From Kibdelosporangium sp. MJ126-NF4 (lineage in GTDB: Bacteria > Actinomycetota > Actinomycetes > Mycobacteriales > Pseudonocardiaceae): 64,000 nt of DNA. The position numbers and the translations under genes were made by a program. Shown piece by piece: positions 27,664 through 37,849 of this stretch (the stretch's first letter is position 1; every line of letters starts with the position of its first letter). Where the stretch lies: assembly GCF_000826545.1 (NCBI RefSeq), contig NZ_CDME01000005.1, forward strand, positions 46,428 through 110,427, in the 5' to 3' direction. The notes under the pieces are model-generated. The model saw nothing but the letters and a program-made list of their open reading frames with translations. It was not told the origin of the DNA and searched no databases.

Positions 27664-30600
27664 TTGACATCGCGAAGATCCGCACGCCTCATGGCGTGCG
27701 CCCTGGCTTTGGCATGCCTGGCGACAGGTGCGCCGCAAGCCCAGGCCCAGCGGAATCCCGGTGTGTCCGGGCACAAAGCGCCGGTTGAACTGACCGGCCT
27801 CGGCACGGAAACAACGAGGATTCTCCACAACCCCTCCGGCACAAAAACACTGGAGGAATTCGTCAAGCCGTTCCGGGCACGGACACCGGAAGGCTGGGCG
27901 CCGGTGGACACCACGCTGATCCGTGACCCGGGCGGCACGGTACGCCCCAAAGTCACCCCGATGAAGATCCGGCTGTCCGGCGGCGGAACAGAACCACTCG
28001 CGGCACTGGAACGAGACGGCAAGAAGCTGGCGCTGACATGGCCGAACGCGTTGCCCGAGCCACAGCTGACCGGAGACACGGCCACCTACCAGGAGGTGCT
28101 GCCGGGCGTCGACCTCCGAGTGAAAGCCGACGTGGACGGATTCTCGCAGGTCCTGGTCGTGCACAACGCCGAAGCCGCAGCAAACCCCGCCCTGAGGGAA
28201 ATCAAGTTCGGAACATCCGGCCTGAAGATCATCCCAGGCGAGAACGGCACGAGCAAAGCCATCGACGACAGCGGGAACACGGTCTTCATATCCGGCCAAC
28301 CAACCATGTGGGACACCCCGCCAGCCGCACGATCCACCGCGCCCCACGAGATCGAGCACAAGCCGATGAAACTGAGAGTCGGCGACGGCGACCTGACGGT
28401 AATACCGGACGCCGAAATGCTCACGGCACCGGAGACGAACTTCCCGCTGTACATCGACCCGTCCTACAGCGGCACCCAATACCGCTGGACCTCGGTGAAC
28501 TCCTACTCCCCGGACACCGAGTACTGGACGTCCCAGCGGGACTCGGCACGCGTCGGCTACCAGAACTACTCGTCACCAACCTCCCGATACCGATCGTTCT
28601 TCCAGGTCAACACGGCCCCGATCGCCGGTGCGCAAGTGCTGAACACGTGGTTCGCCGTCACCCTCGACCACTCGGGCGCGTGCGCGGCGACACCGGTGGA
28701 CCTGTGGCACACCAAGGCGATCAACGAAGGCACCAAGGTCACCTGGACAACGTCGTCGAGCTGGTGGACCACCAAACTGGACACCCGCTCCGGCAACGCC
28801 AACGAAGGCGGCGGCTGCACCACCACCCAGCCGGACCTGCCGATGGAGTTCGGCTCGGCCGCGTTGAAGACCCTTGTCCAGAACACAGCCAACGCCAGAA
28901 CGGGCACGTTGACGTTCGGACTGCGCGCGGCCAACGAGAACGACGCCGCGCAATGGAAGAAGTTCATGCCCGCCACGGCCAGGCTCGTGGTCGAGTTCAA
29001 CAACAAGCCACGGGCACCGATCGACTTCACCACCGTCCCACCCACCCCGTGTGGCACGGCCGCGGCGCCGACCGCGTTCAACACTGCCTCGCCGACCTTC
29101 TCGGCGATCGCGTCCGATCCGGACGGTGACAACGTCCGCGGCCGACTGGAGATCCTCGACGGCGACACCGTGAAACACACGGTCGACAGCCCACTGTTCC
29201 GCTCCGGCGGGGCGTTCGCGTGGTCCCCGATCGCCGCAGGCGTGTTGCCGGAGGACCAACCGACGAAGGTCTTCAACTACCGGGCAAGGATCATGGATCC
29301 GTTGGCAGCGAGCACGGACTCCCCACGCTGCCACTTCACCGTCGACCGCACCCGCCCGGTCCCGCCGACGATCACGTCAACGGACTTCCCGGACAACACA
29401 CCGGTCCGCTCGGTCGGTGAACTCGGCACCGTGACGTTCAGCCGAGGCGGGACCGACACCGACATCGCCGGATTCCGCTACGGCTTCCAGCAGGACAAGA
29501 CGACAATGTGGGTGGCAGCAGACGCCAACGGCACGGCCACGATCCCGATCACCGTGTGGGACGACCAATCCAGCCGCCCGCTGTACGTCAGAGCGGTCGA
29601 CAAGGCAGGCAACATCAGCCCGTCAGGCCCGTCATGGACGCTAACGGCCAACAGCCGGACAGTGCCGGGCCAGCCGGTGCGCGCGGACACCAACGGCGAC
29701 CGCCGCGCGGACTTCGCGATGCTGTTCGACCAGGGCAACGGCCGCACGGCGGCGTGGAACTTCCAGTCGACCGGAAACGGGTTCTCCTCCGGCTACGTCG
29801 GCTGGGACACCGACGTCAGCGGCGGCTTCCCGATGTACCGGATCAAGAGCGCGAACGGCGACTTCGACGGCGACGGCCGAACCGACATCGCGGTGCTGCG
29901 TGAGGACCCGGACCGCAAGGTGCGGCTGTACCTGCTGCGCTCGGACAGCAACCGCTTCAACGCGGAGGGCGAACCGGCCTGGACCGGTGACTACCGCCTG
30001 TCCCACCTGAGGATCACGGCAGGGGACTTCGACGGTGACGGTGACGACGACCTGGCCGTGTTCCAGGGACTGGCCGGGGCGCAGACCAAACTGTGGATCC
30101 ACAAGTCCAGTGGCGGTGTGTTCGCGGCCCCGGCGCAGCAGTGGGACAGCGGCGCCAACGGCCTGGACATCAACCACCTGACACCGGTCGCGGGCGACTT
30201 CGACGGTGACGGCGACGACGACATCGCCGCGTTCCGGGGCGCCCCCGGCACGACACAGACAAAGCTGTGGCTGCACACCTCGAACACCGGAACCTTCGCA
30301 ACCCCGGTGTCGCAGTGGGAAAGCACGGCCTTCGACCGTTCCAAAGCCACGTTCGTGGCCACGAACGTCAACGGCGACACGACAGGCAGGGACGAGATCG
30401 TCGCCGCGTACAACCGGGGCGCGAACTCGACCCAGATGCAGGTGTTCACCTCCGGCACGAACACGTGGACGACATCGGTCGGCTGGGAGAGCACATCGTT
30501 CGACGCGCTGAAGTCCGCACTGGCGGCGGGAGACTTCAACGGAGACGGCAAGGGCGACATCGCGACCCTGTACGACACGGGCAACGGCCAACGCCAGATG

Positions 30601-31149
30601 TACACGTTCATCTCGACCGGATCGGCCTTCGCGGACAAGCGAACCGACTGGCAGGGAACGGTCGCGGACGTGGCCGACGCGGTGTACATCGAGCCGAACC
30701 GCAAGCACCGCCTGCAACCCGCCCACAGCGAGAAGTGCACGGGCATCCCATCGGGCAACACCGCCGACGGCGGCCCGTTGCAGCAGCAGGACTGTGCCAC
30801 AGCGGCCACACACCAGCAGTTCGAGCTGGACCGGGTGGGCAGCACGCCGTACTTCCAGATCAGGACGGCGGCGGGCAAGTGCCTGGACATCCCCGGCTGG
30901 AAGCAGGAGGACAACACGGGAATCACCCAGTACACCTGTGAACCGACCGGCGCGCCCCAGGCCAACCAGCAGTTCCGGTTGGACTACGTCAGCGGCACCG
31001 GAATGGACGTGGTGGTCCAACCCAGGATCGTGCACAGCGACAAGTGCGTGACCGTGAGCGGCGCCAGTACCGCGAACAACACGGCCGTTGTGCAGCAGGC
31101 GTGTTCCGGGGCCGCGAACCAGCGCTACATCCTGAGAATCGAGCCCTAA
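27664..31149 (+). CDS. Secreted FG-GAP repeat/ricin-lectin surface protein
   Basis: The 1161-residue protein starts at TTG 27664 (GAAGGGG seven bases upstream) with a signal peptide (cleavage near PQAQAQ). Residues about 270-455 resemble the DNRLRE module of actinobacterial wall proteins. An Ig/fibronectin-like stretch follows (to about 660). Six FG-GAP/VCBS-like repeats carry calcium-loop motifs such as GDFDGDGRTDIAVL and GDFDGDGDDDLAVF (near 674, 732, 785, 842, 900, 954). The C-terminus (1015-1161) is a ricin-B lectin fold with QQF/QRY repeats. It is probably a secreted carbohydrate-binding adhesin or wall protein. It converges on the RHS toxin/immunity pair. Confidence 0.82.
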   Translation: MTSRRSARLMACALALACLATGAPQAQAQRNPGVSGHKAPVELTGLGTETTRILHNPSGTKTLEEFVKPFRARTPEGWAPVDTTLIRDPGGTVRPKVTPMKIRLSGGGTEPLAALERDGKKLALTWPNALPEPQLTGDTATYQEVLPGVDLRVKADVDGFSQVLVVHNAEAAANPALREIKFGTSGLKIIPGENGTSKAIDDSGNTVFISGQPTMWDTPPAARSTAPHEIEHKPMKLRVGDGDLTVIPDAEMLTAPETNFPLYIDPSYSGTQYRWTSVNSYSPDTEYWTSQRDSARVGYQNYSSPTSRYRSFFQVNTAPIAGAQVLNTWFAVTLDHSGACAATPVDLWHTKAINEGTKVTWTTSSSWWTTKLDTRSGNANEGGGCTTTQPDLPMEFGSAALKTLVQNTANARTGTLTFGLRAANENDAAQWKKFMPATARLVVEFNNKPRAPIDFTTVPPTPCGTAAAPTAFNTASPTFSAIASDPDGDNVRGRLEILDGDTVKHTVDSPLFRSGGAFAWSPIAAGVLPEDQPTKVFNYRARIMDPLAASTDSPRCHFTVDRTRPVPPTITSTDFPDNTPVRSVGELGTVTFSRGGTDTDIAGFRYGFQQDKTTMWVAADANGTATIPITVWDDQSSRPLYVRAVDKAGNISPSGPSWTLTANSRTVPGQPVRADTNGDRRADFAMLFDQGNGRTAAWNFQSTGNGFSSGYVGWDTDVSGGFPMYRIKSANGDFDGDGRTDIAVLREDPDRKVRLYLLRSDSNRFNAEGEPAWTGDYRLSHLRITAGDFDGDGDDDLAVFQGLAGAQTKLWIHKSSGGVFAAPAQQWDSGANGLDINHLTPVAGDFDGDGDDDIAAFRGAPGTTQTKLWLHTSNTGTFATPVSQWESTAFDRSKATFVATNVNGDTTGRDEIVAAYNRGANSTQMQVFTSGTNTWTTSVGWESTSFDALKSALAAGDFNGDGKGDIATLYDTGNGQRQMYTFISTGSAFADKRTDWQGTVADVADAVYIEPNRKHRLQPAHSEKCTGIPSGNTADGGPLQQQDCATAATHQQFELDRVGSTPYFQIRTAAGKCLDIPGWKQEDNTGITQYTCEPTGAPQANQQFRLDYVSGTGMDVVVQPRIVHSDKCVTVSGASTANNTAVVQQACSGAANQRYILRIEP

Positions 31150-31153
31150 AGAC

Positions 31154-31199
31154 CTCGTGAGTGTTTTGGCCGGTTAGAACCGGCCAAAACACTCACGAG
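31154..31199. terminator. 46-bp perfect palindrome, bidirectional terminator
   Basis: Perfect 22-bp arms, 31154-31175 and 31178-31199, are separated by two bases. The arm begins CTCGTGAGTGTTTTGG. It lies between the converging lectin and immunity genes, five bases after one stop and six before the other. The first ten bases match the outer arms of the structure at 9164. Confidence 0.88.
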
Positions 31200-31204
31200 A
31201 CAAT

Positions 31205-31690
31205 CTAGCTATAGCGAGGGAAGTCCTCTGCTATCCAGCGCAGGGCCTCCTCAGGTGAGTCCTTGACCGCTTCCTTCAGGAACACGAGGATGTCCAACCG
31301 CCCGACGTCCTCCAGCAGCACGGCAAGAGCACGCAGCTCCTCCCACCGATCCGGATCCGGGTTCGCGATCTCACGGGAAGCCAACGCCTCCAACTGCGGA
31401 TCCCGCATGTCGGCCCGCAACCCGGCCAGGATGTACCGAGCCCGAGCCGCGTACGGCGACTCGCCGAGAGCGGCTTCGAACAGCTCAGGCAGCAAAGCCT
31501 GAACCAGCTCCGGCCGATCGGGAGCACGGTCCGCGATCAGCCGCAGCGCGGTGTGGTGGCTGCGGCCCGACGCGAAGATCGCACGCAGCGTCTCCACGAG
31601 GTCGTCATCCGCCAGCACCGCGTCACCGGCTTCACGGTAGGAAGCAGTGGCACGCTCAAGCGCTTTCCACGCCTTGTCAGCTTTGTCCAC
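31205..31690 (-). CDS. Candidate immunity protein for the RHS toxin
   Basis: The 161-residue protein is predicted all-helical and acidic, with HEAT/TPR-like alternating helices (SHHTALRLIADRAPDRPELVQALLPELFEAAL and so on). No signal peptide or membrane segment is seen, so it is cytosolic. It starts at GTG 31690, three bases after the end of the RHS gene on the same strand, so the two are translationally coupled. This is the usual place for the immunity gene of an RHS polymorphic toxin. No named family was recognised; the role is inferred from position, size and charge. Confidence 0.6.
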   Translation of the reverse strand: MDKADKAWKALERATASYREAGDAVLADDDLVETLRAIFASGRSHHTALRLIADRAPDRPELVQALLPELFEAALGESPYAARARYILAGLRADMRDPQLEALASREIANPDPDRWEELRALAVLLEDVGRLDILVFLKEAVKDSPEEALRWIAEDFPRYS

Positions 31691-31693
31691 TGG

Positions 31694-34600
31694 TCATCCC
31701 TTGGGTTTCGTGCTCTTGACCTTCTTCACATACTCCCACGGCAGGCCTTCGATCTTCGCCTTGTACTCGCTGAACTTCATCTTGCGGGTGGCGTAGATCG
31801 TGTGGTGGCCGGGCGGGTCGTTGTCGTTGACCCAGTCGAGGCCCTCCGGCAGTTGGGTGCCCCGCGGCAGCCGCCACATCGCACCGCCGCTGGTGTGCCT
31901 GGCCAGCGCCTCCTCGTTGTCGAACGTGGAGTGTCCGAGTGGACTGGACTTGCCGGACTGGTCGGCCACGTCGTCCCCGTCGAGCTCGAAGTCCCGACCC
32001 GCTCTGTTCGGGTTCACCTGCGGCCCGACCGTGGTGTTCTTGCCGGTGGCGACGAGCTCCGGCGTGGGTTCGCGCTTCTTCTCCTTCTGCTTCTTGCGCG
32101 GTTTCTTCGGCTGCTCGCGCTTCTTCTTGATCTTCTCCTTGATCTTCTTCCAGACGCGTTTGACCTTCTGGATCGCCTTCTTGATCCGCTGGACGTTCTT
32201 CTTGCCGATCCACTTGGCGATCTTCTTCTTCGCTTCTTTCCAGATCCGGGACTTCTGGATCTTCTTGATGATCTTCGGGACCCAGATCCGGATCTGTTTG
32301 ACCACCATCACGGTCACCCAGCGGGCCACCTGCACCCACTTGATGCCGATCTTCTTGGCCAGCCACGCCAGACCGCTGATGATCTTCTTGCCGACCCAGA
32401 CCATCACACGTTTGAGCACCGGCACGACGAACCGTTTCAGCACCGGCACGAGCACCTTGACCGCGACCACCCGCGCCACGATCACCCAGAACCGGCCGTC
32501 GGGATCGGCGTAGGTGGTCGGGTTGTTGTTGGCGTAGGCGTACGCGTTCATCTGCTGCGGCTCGGTGTAGTCGATCTCCGGGTCGGCTGAGATGAACTTG
32601 CCCGTGGACGGGTCGTACGCGCGTTCACCGAGTTGGGTCAGCCCGGTGTCCGCGTCGATCGTGCCGCCGACGAACCCTTGCTGGCTCGGCCACGACGCAG
32701 GTGCCGCGCCACGGACGGAGCCGAACGGGTCGGTCCGGCGCCGCGTCACGTCCTGCGTCTGCTCGTCGATCGTGAGCTCAGCCGTGCCGACGTGGTTGGG
32801 ATCCAACCAGTGCAGCCGGTTGTCGGCGGTGCGGACCGCGACGGTCTCGTCGTCGTGCACGTAGTGCCGCGTGCCCTGAGCCACGTCCGCGGGCGTGAGC
32901 AGGACCTCGGTGGTGCCGAGGTACAGCGTGGTTCCGCTGCTGTCACGGCGGATCAGACGTTCGCCGTCCGCGTCGTACAGGTACGACGTGACCTTCTGGC
33001 CCTCGGTGACCTTCGTCAGCTGGCCTTCGAGGTCCCACTCGAGGGTCTGGCCCTTGCGAGCGGTGGTGTTGCCGTTCGCGTCGTAGCCGTAGTCGTCGAC
33101 CTTCGTGCCCGACGGCCCGTTGGTGGTCACCTTCTGCACGCCGTGCGGACGGGCCTGGCCGGGCTCCGGGTACGAGTAGGTGCTGGACGTGGTCTTGCCG
33201 TCCGGTGTCACCTTGGTCTCGCTGGTCCGGTTGCCGACCTTGTCGTAGGTCCAGCCGTGCCAGTACGGCGCCGGACCGCCGAGCCCCGCGGAACTCGCTG
33301 GCGTGGCACAGTTTCCGTCACGCGGTGTCCACGCGCCGGTCATCCGGCGCAGGTAGTCGTGCTGGAAACACTGGGTGTCGGCCGGTTCCCCGGTGTCGGC
33401 GCCCGGCTGGTTGTTGATCCGGGTGATGTTGCCTGCCGGGTCGTAGGTGAACTGCGTGTTGGACACCATCCGGCCTGGCGTCTCGCGCTCGGTCACCGTA
33501 CGCAGCAGCCGTCGGGTACCGATCTCGTACTCGGCGGACCGCTTGACCCACTTGCCGCCCGCGGACAGCGTGACCTGCTGCGGCTCGGAGTACGGGGTGT
33601 AGGCGGTGTTGGTGACGTAGGACGTCTTGCCGGACAACGTGGTCGGCAGACCGAGGCTGTTGTAGCCGTAGGTCAGCGTCTCCTCGGCCAGTCCACCCGC
33701 GGCGGGCATCGTCGCCGTGGCGATGTCACCGTCCTGCCGGTAGGTGGTCGAGAACTTGTACGTCCCGGCCAGCTTTCCTTCCGACTGCGGGATGGTGATG
33801 TTCATCCCGGTCGGCCGGTTGCCCGCGTCGACACCCGTGACCGTCTGGGTGTACGCGTTGCCGTTGACGTACCGCGTCGACGAGACCGACACACCGGGAA
33901 CCATGGTGCCGTCGGGCAGCTTGTCGAATGTCCACTCGGCACGCTTCGGCCCGGACAGCGATCCCTCGTGGATCGCGGTGTTGCGGCCGATGTCGTCGTA
34001 CGCGAACGCCAACACGTTGCCCTTGGCGTCCTTCTTGGTGGCGACCTGGTCACCGTCGTCGTAGGTGAACTCGGTGACGCCACGGTCCGGGTCGGTCGTC
34101 TTGACCTCGCGGCCGAGCAGGTCGTACTCGTGCCGCCACACGTTGCCAGCCGGGTCGGTGACGGTTTCGAGCTGGCCGTGCGGGGTGTAGGTGTACGCCG
34201 TCCTGTCGTACTCCCCGGTCGGCGACTTGCCCTTGTACTGCCGCAGCTCGACGAGCCTGCCCTCGGCGTCCATGATCTTGCTGGTCGGGGTGGCCCCGTC
34301 CGGCGGGTCGACGTCGTAGCGGCTGCCCGAGTACGAGTGTGTGGTCCGCCATTTCTCGACGCCCTCGACCTTGAAGATCTCAGCCGTCAGGCGGTCCTGG
34401 CCGTCGTACTCGAACACGGTCTGTGCGGGCAACGCCGCCTCGTCCGGCGTGACCACGTCAGTACCGGGCGGAGCGTCGTTGTAGTACGGGCCGTTCGTCT
34501 TGATCTCAAGACCGCGCGAGTCGTAGATCGTGTCGGTGACGACACGCCCGCCGCCCGGCGCGGGATCCTGCGACTGCCGTTCCCGCATCTGCCCGTCGAG

Positions 34601-37600
34601 CAGGTCGATGTCGGTGACGTACTGGCCGTCGGGCTGCAGCGTCTTGTTGATGACCGCGTTCGGCCCGTTGGTGCGCACCAGGTAGCTGTGTTCGGTGCTG
34701 GGACTCTGCGACCGGTCCCGGCCCGGCAGCCACGACTTGGTCACGCGGCCGAGCGGGTCGAAGACCTTCTCGGTGCGCTTGCCGTTGGTGTCGGTGACCG
34801 CGGTCGGCTCGCCCCACGCGGGCTCGTACTCGGTGCTCGACGTGTGCCCGAGCGGGTTGGTGGTCGTGACCTTGGTCAGCGGACCGCCCACACTGGACTC
34901 GTACTTCGTCGTGCTCTTCTTGCCGAACACGTCGTACGCCTCGACGGCACGACCGTAGGTGTCGTACTTCGTGCGACCGACGGTCTTGAACGTCGGCGCG
35001 CCTCCTGCCCAGCCGTTGAGCTCGTCACGACGGGTCGGTTCACCGCGAACCGGCGCCGCGCCGAGCGTCTCGTTGTCGTCGTAGTACGTACGCTCGACGT
35101 CAACGAGGTCCGCCGGGAGGCTGGGCGTCTTGTCACACGCGACCCGGACCGTCTCCTCCTGGTACTCCACGTCCAGGACGTAGGTCTGCGGGTTGTGCGT
35201 GTAGCTGTACCGAGTGCACGTGTCGTCGTTCGGGTTGGTCAGGTCGTGCAGGTTCTCGGTCCTGATCAGCAGGCCGTTGTCGTCGAAGGTGTTGTTGGCC
35301 CCCGACTTGAACTGCGTGCCGTCCGGGTGGACCTCGGTCTGCCGGACCGCGGACTCACCGGTCTTGCGGGCCTTGGTGGTTCCCCAGGTGCGGACCCGGG
35401 TGGCGGTCGGCGCGGACACCCACTGGTCGCTGATGGACCGTTCGGTGACCTTGCCGCCTGCCTTGTCGTAGGTGATCTTCTCCCGCTCGGCTCCGGCGAG
35501 TTCGTTGCTGTCGTCGATCGCGACACCGTTGGAGTCGACGACCTTGACGTCCTTCACGCTGCCCGAGGCCGTCTTGTCCTCGTCCATGCCGCGGAAGAAC
35601 AGCGTCTCGTTCTGCTCGCGTTCGCCGCCTGCCTGGCCCTTGAGCGTCTGGACGCGGTCGTAGCCACGCCACTGCGACCACGACTTGCGCTCGGCCGGGA
35701 TCAGGCCGTCTTCCTCGTCGTGGTGCCACGCGGGCGTGCCGACGTACTTCATCTCGGTGACCTGCGGCGCGAGACCGGTGGTCAGGTCCTTCTCGGTCAC
35801 GTCGGACACCACGTACTTGTGGAACCAGTCGAAGCGTTCCTTGGCGAGGTCGTCCAGCGAGTCCGGCGTCCACTTCAGCGGGTGGCAGCGTTTGGCGTTG
35901 CTGTCCTCCACCGGCAGGTTGCCCGGCGCTGCGCACTCCTTGGGCAGGTAGTTCACCGCGAGCTCGCCGCCGGTCTCGGTGCGGATCGCCTTGAGCCGCC
36001 ACCAGTTCATCGGCGGGATGCCCTCGATGCCGTCCACCCGGTTGGGCATCTGGACGCCGTCGAAGTTGACCTCGGGCAGAGCCGCGGTGCCGCCGACCAG
36101 GCCGGTCCGCTTGAGCGACGCCAGCCACATGCCCGCCCTGGTGCCGTCACCCGGTGCCGGGAAGGTGTGGGTCAGCGTCCACTCGTCGACGTTCTTGAAG
36201 GTGTTCGTGTTCCACACCTTCGTGGTGACCTTCGCCAGCCGCTTCTGCGACCAGAACGTCGGCGTGTACTTGTTGGTGCAGTTGGTCGTGCTGGTGCACT
36301 GCTGGTCCAACGGGGTGTCCGGCCAGTTCTGCGGCTTGGTGGTGACGCACTCGGTGCCCGGGATGCACCGGTCGGCGACGGTGAACGCGACCTGGCCGAC
36401 GGCGGGCTTGGTGTAGACCTCGCCGTCCTTCTGGCCGTAGTCGATGCGCTCGAGGTAGCCGTCCCGCACGTAGCTGCTGACCTTGGTGGCGGTCATGTTG
36501 CGGGCGTAGTTGTTGGTCTCGGTCTTGTAGAAGTAGCTCATCGTGTTGCCGTTGGCGTCCACGACGTAGTCGAGGTTCCACCGCCACGCCTGCTGGCACC
36601 ACGAGGTGTCGAACGACCCGGCCTTGTAGCAGTCCTCGCCGGAGTGGTTGCCGAACACCGGCGCGGTCCACGTGGAGTTCGTGGTCGCCTTGCCGGTGGC
36701 CCAGCCGGGGAGCTTGTGCAGGCCGAAGAAGTACTGCGTGCCGTCCTTGGTCGTGATCTTCCAGGCTTCGCCGTTGTTGTCGCCGTTGTCCTTGCCGGAC
36801 AGGCGCTCGATCTTCGAGCCGTCGTCGCTGCGCAGCCGCCACGCGCCGGTCGCGTCGTCACGGACGAGTTCGCCGCCGCTGCCGTTGAGCTGCAGGGTGG
36901 CGTTGTCGGTGCGCCAGCACAGGTCACCGGTCTTCTTGGTGTTGTTGCTGTCCTTGGTGTCCGTGGAACAGCTGGCGTACCGGCGCTCGATGTAGCCGCC
37001 GGGGTTGAAGTCGAAGCCCTCACCGGCCCAGCTCGGCTGGTTGTTGGTCGCCGAGGTGTGCGCGTCCACCGAGCCGGACGAGTACGACAGCGACATGTCG
37101 GGGTCGGGCCCGTCCAGCGCGGGTGGCGCTTCCATCTCGTACTGCCAGGAGAAGTCACCCGACGACGCGCCCGTGGACCACGTCGAACCCGGTGACAGCG
37201 AGGACGCCTGGAAGTCACCGGCGCCCGAGGACGGGCCCGCGGTGACCGCGAACAGTTGGTTCTCGCTCGGCGTCACGTCCGCGGTGAGCGTTCCGTTGCC
37301 GTCGTTGCGTGTGCTGAGCGTCTTCGGTTGGCAGTCAAGGGCGTCCGGTGTGCTCAGGGCACAGTCCGGCAGCACCGCCAGCTTGAGCCGGTTGGCCCAG
37401 TCGCCGCCGAAGGCGTCACGGAAACCGGAGTAGTCGACCTCGACCGCCAGCGGCTCGTCACCGGCGCCCGCCACACGGAACGCGGGGCCGTCGAGACGCT
37501 TGTCGAGCACTTCGACGCGGATCACGTCGTTGCTTGCCCGCGCGGCGGTTTCCTTGCGGGACACCCGGATCGGGCCGGGTGTGGTGCTGCTGCGCTGCTG

Positions 37601-37849
37601 TGCGCCGACCTCGGTGACGGATGGCTTGGGCCATTCGACCTTCGGCGATGCCCTGAGCGCTTTTTCCTCGGCGGCGTCCGGCCCGGTCGGCTGCGCCGGG
37701 ATGGTCCGCACCGGGATGGCCTGCTCCCGTGCCGCCGACCAGTCCGGGGCCGCAGCGGCTCCCGCGGTCGGCGCGGTGATCGTGACCAGGCTGGCAGTGA
37801 CCGCGAAGGCGATCCCCACTCCTGCCAGCCGGTATCTTCTTCGAATCAT
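31694..37849 (-). CDS. RHS-repeat polymorphic toxin with Tse2-like C-terminus
   Basis: The 2051-residue protein has a Sec signal peptide (cleavage near AGAAAA). An SpvB/TcdB-like N-terminal region follows, then about twenty YD/RHS repeats (YDxxGR type). The RHS core ends with DPFGSVRG, GLTQLGERAYDPSTGKFISADP and the boundary motif YADPDGR near residue 1786. The C-terminal 264 residues are unlike the core. They hold an extremely Lys/Arg/Trp/Ile-rich helical stretch (about 1788-1930) and then a compact domain with GHSTFDNEEAL, LPRGTQLPEGL and HHTIYATRKM, which in order and spacing resembles the Tse2 ADP-ribosyltransferase toxin. It is likely a contact or secreted antibacterial toxin. ATG 37849 follows GGAGGGG. 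Confidence 0.88.
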   Translation of the reverse strand: MIRRRYRLAGVGIAFAVTASLVTITAPTAGAAAAPDWSAAREQAIPVRTIPAQPTGPDAAEEKALRASPKVEWPKPSVTEVGAQQRSSTTPGPIRVSRKETAARASNDVIRVEVLDKRLDGPAFRVAGAGDEPLAVEVDYSGFRDAFGGDWANRLKLAVLPDCALSTPDALDCQPKTLSTRNDGNGTLTADVTPSENQLFAVTAGPSSGAGDFQASSLSPGSTWSTGASSGDFSWQYEMEAPPALDGPDPDMSLSYSSGSVDAHTSATNNQPSWAGEGFDFNPGGYIERRYASCSTDTKDSNNTKKTGDLCWRTDNATLQLNGSGGELVRDDATGAWRLRSDDGSKIERLSGKDNGDNNGEAWKITTKDGTQYFFGLHKLPGWATGKATTNSTWTAPVFGNHSGEDCYKAGSFDTSWCQQAWRWNLDYVVDANGNTMSYFYKTETNNYARNMTATKVSSYVRDGYLERIDYGQKDGEVYTKPAVGQVAFTVADRCIPGTECVTTKPQNWPDTPLDQQCTSTTNCTNKYTPTFWSQKRLAKVTTKVWNTNTFKNVDEWTLTHTFPAPGDGTRAGMWLASLKRTGLVGGTAALPEVNFDGVQMPNRVDGIEGIPPMNWWRLKAIRTETGGELAVNYLPKECAAPGNLPVEDSNAKRCHPLKWTPDSLDDLAKERFDWFHKYVVSDVTEKDLTTGLAPQVTEMKYVGTPAWHHDEEDGLIPAERKSWSQWRGYDRVQTLKGQAGGEREQNETLFFRGMDEDKTASGSVKDVKVVDSNGVAIDDSNELAGAEREKITYDKAGGKVTERSISDQWVSAPTATRVRTWGTTKARKTGESAVRQTEVHPDGTQFKSGANNTFDDNGLLIRTENLHDLTNPNDDTCTRYSYTHNPQTYVLDVEYQEETVRVACDKTPSLPADLVDVERTYYDDNETLGAAPVRGEPTRRDELNGWAGGAPTFKTVGRTKYDTYGRAVEAYDVFGKKSTTKYESSVGGPLTKVTTTNPLGHTSSTEYEPAWGEPTAVTDTNGKRTEKVFDPLGRVTKSWLPGRDRSQSPSTEHSYLVRTNGPNAVINKTLQPDGQYVTDIDLLDGQMRERQSQDPAPGGGRVVTDTIYDSRGLEIKTNGPYYNDAPPGTDVVTPDEAALPAQTVFEYDGQDRLTAEIFKVEGVEKWRTTHSYSGSRYDVDPPDGATPTSKIMDAEGRLVELRQYKGKSPTGEYDRTAYTYTPHGQLETVTDPAGNVWRHEYDLLGREVKTTDPDRGVTEFTYDDGDQVATKKDAKGNVLAFAYDDIGRNTAIHEGSLSGPKRAEWTFDKLPDGTMVPGVSVSSTRYVNGNAYTQTVTGVDAGNRPTGMNITIPQSEGKLAGTYKFSTTYRQDGDIATATMPAAGGLAEETLTYGYNSLGLPTTLSGKTSYVTNTAYTPYSEPQQVTLSAGGKWVKRSAEYEIGTRRLLRTVTERETPGRMVSNTQFTYDPAGNITRINNQPGADTGEPADTQCFQHDYLRRMTGAWTPRDGNCATPASSAGLGGPAPYWHGWTYDKVGNRTSETKVTPDGKTTSSTYSYPEPGQARPHGVQKVTTNGPSGTKVDDYGYDANGNTTARKGQTLEWDLEGQLTKVTEGQKVTSYLYDADGERLIRRDSSGTTLYLGTTEVLLTPADVAQGTRHYVHDDETVAVRTADNRLHWLDPNHVGTAELTIDEQTQDVTRRRTDPFGSVRGAAPASWPSQQGFVGGTIDADTGLTQLGERAYDPSTGKFISADPEIDYTEPQQMNAYAYANNNPTTYADPDGRFWVIVARVVAVKVLVPVLKRFVVPVLKRVMVWVGKKIISGLAWLAKKIGIKWVQVARWVTVMVVKQIRIWVPKIIKKIQKSRIWKEAKKKIAKWIGKKNVQRIKKAIQKVKRVWKKIKEKIKKKREQPKKPRKKQKEKKREPTPELVATGKNTTVGPQVNPNRAGRDFELDGDDVADQSGKSSPLGHSTFDNEEALARHTSGGAMWRLPRGTQLPEGLDWVNDNDPPGHHTIYATRKMKFSEYKAKIEGLPWEYVKKVKSTKPKG

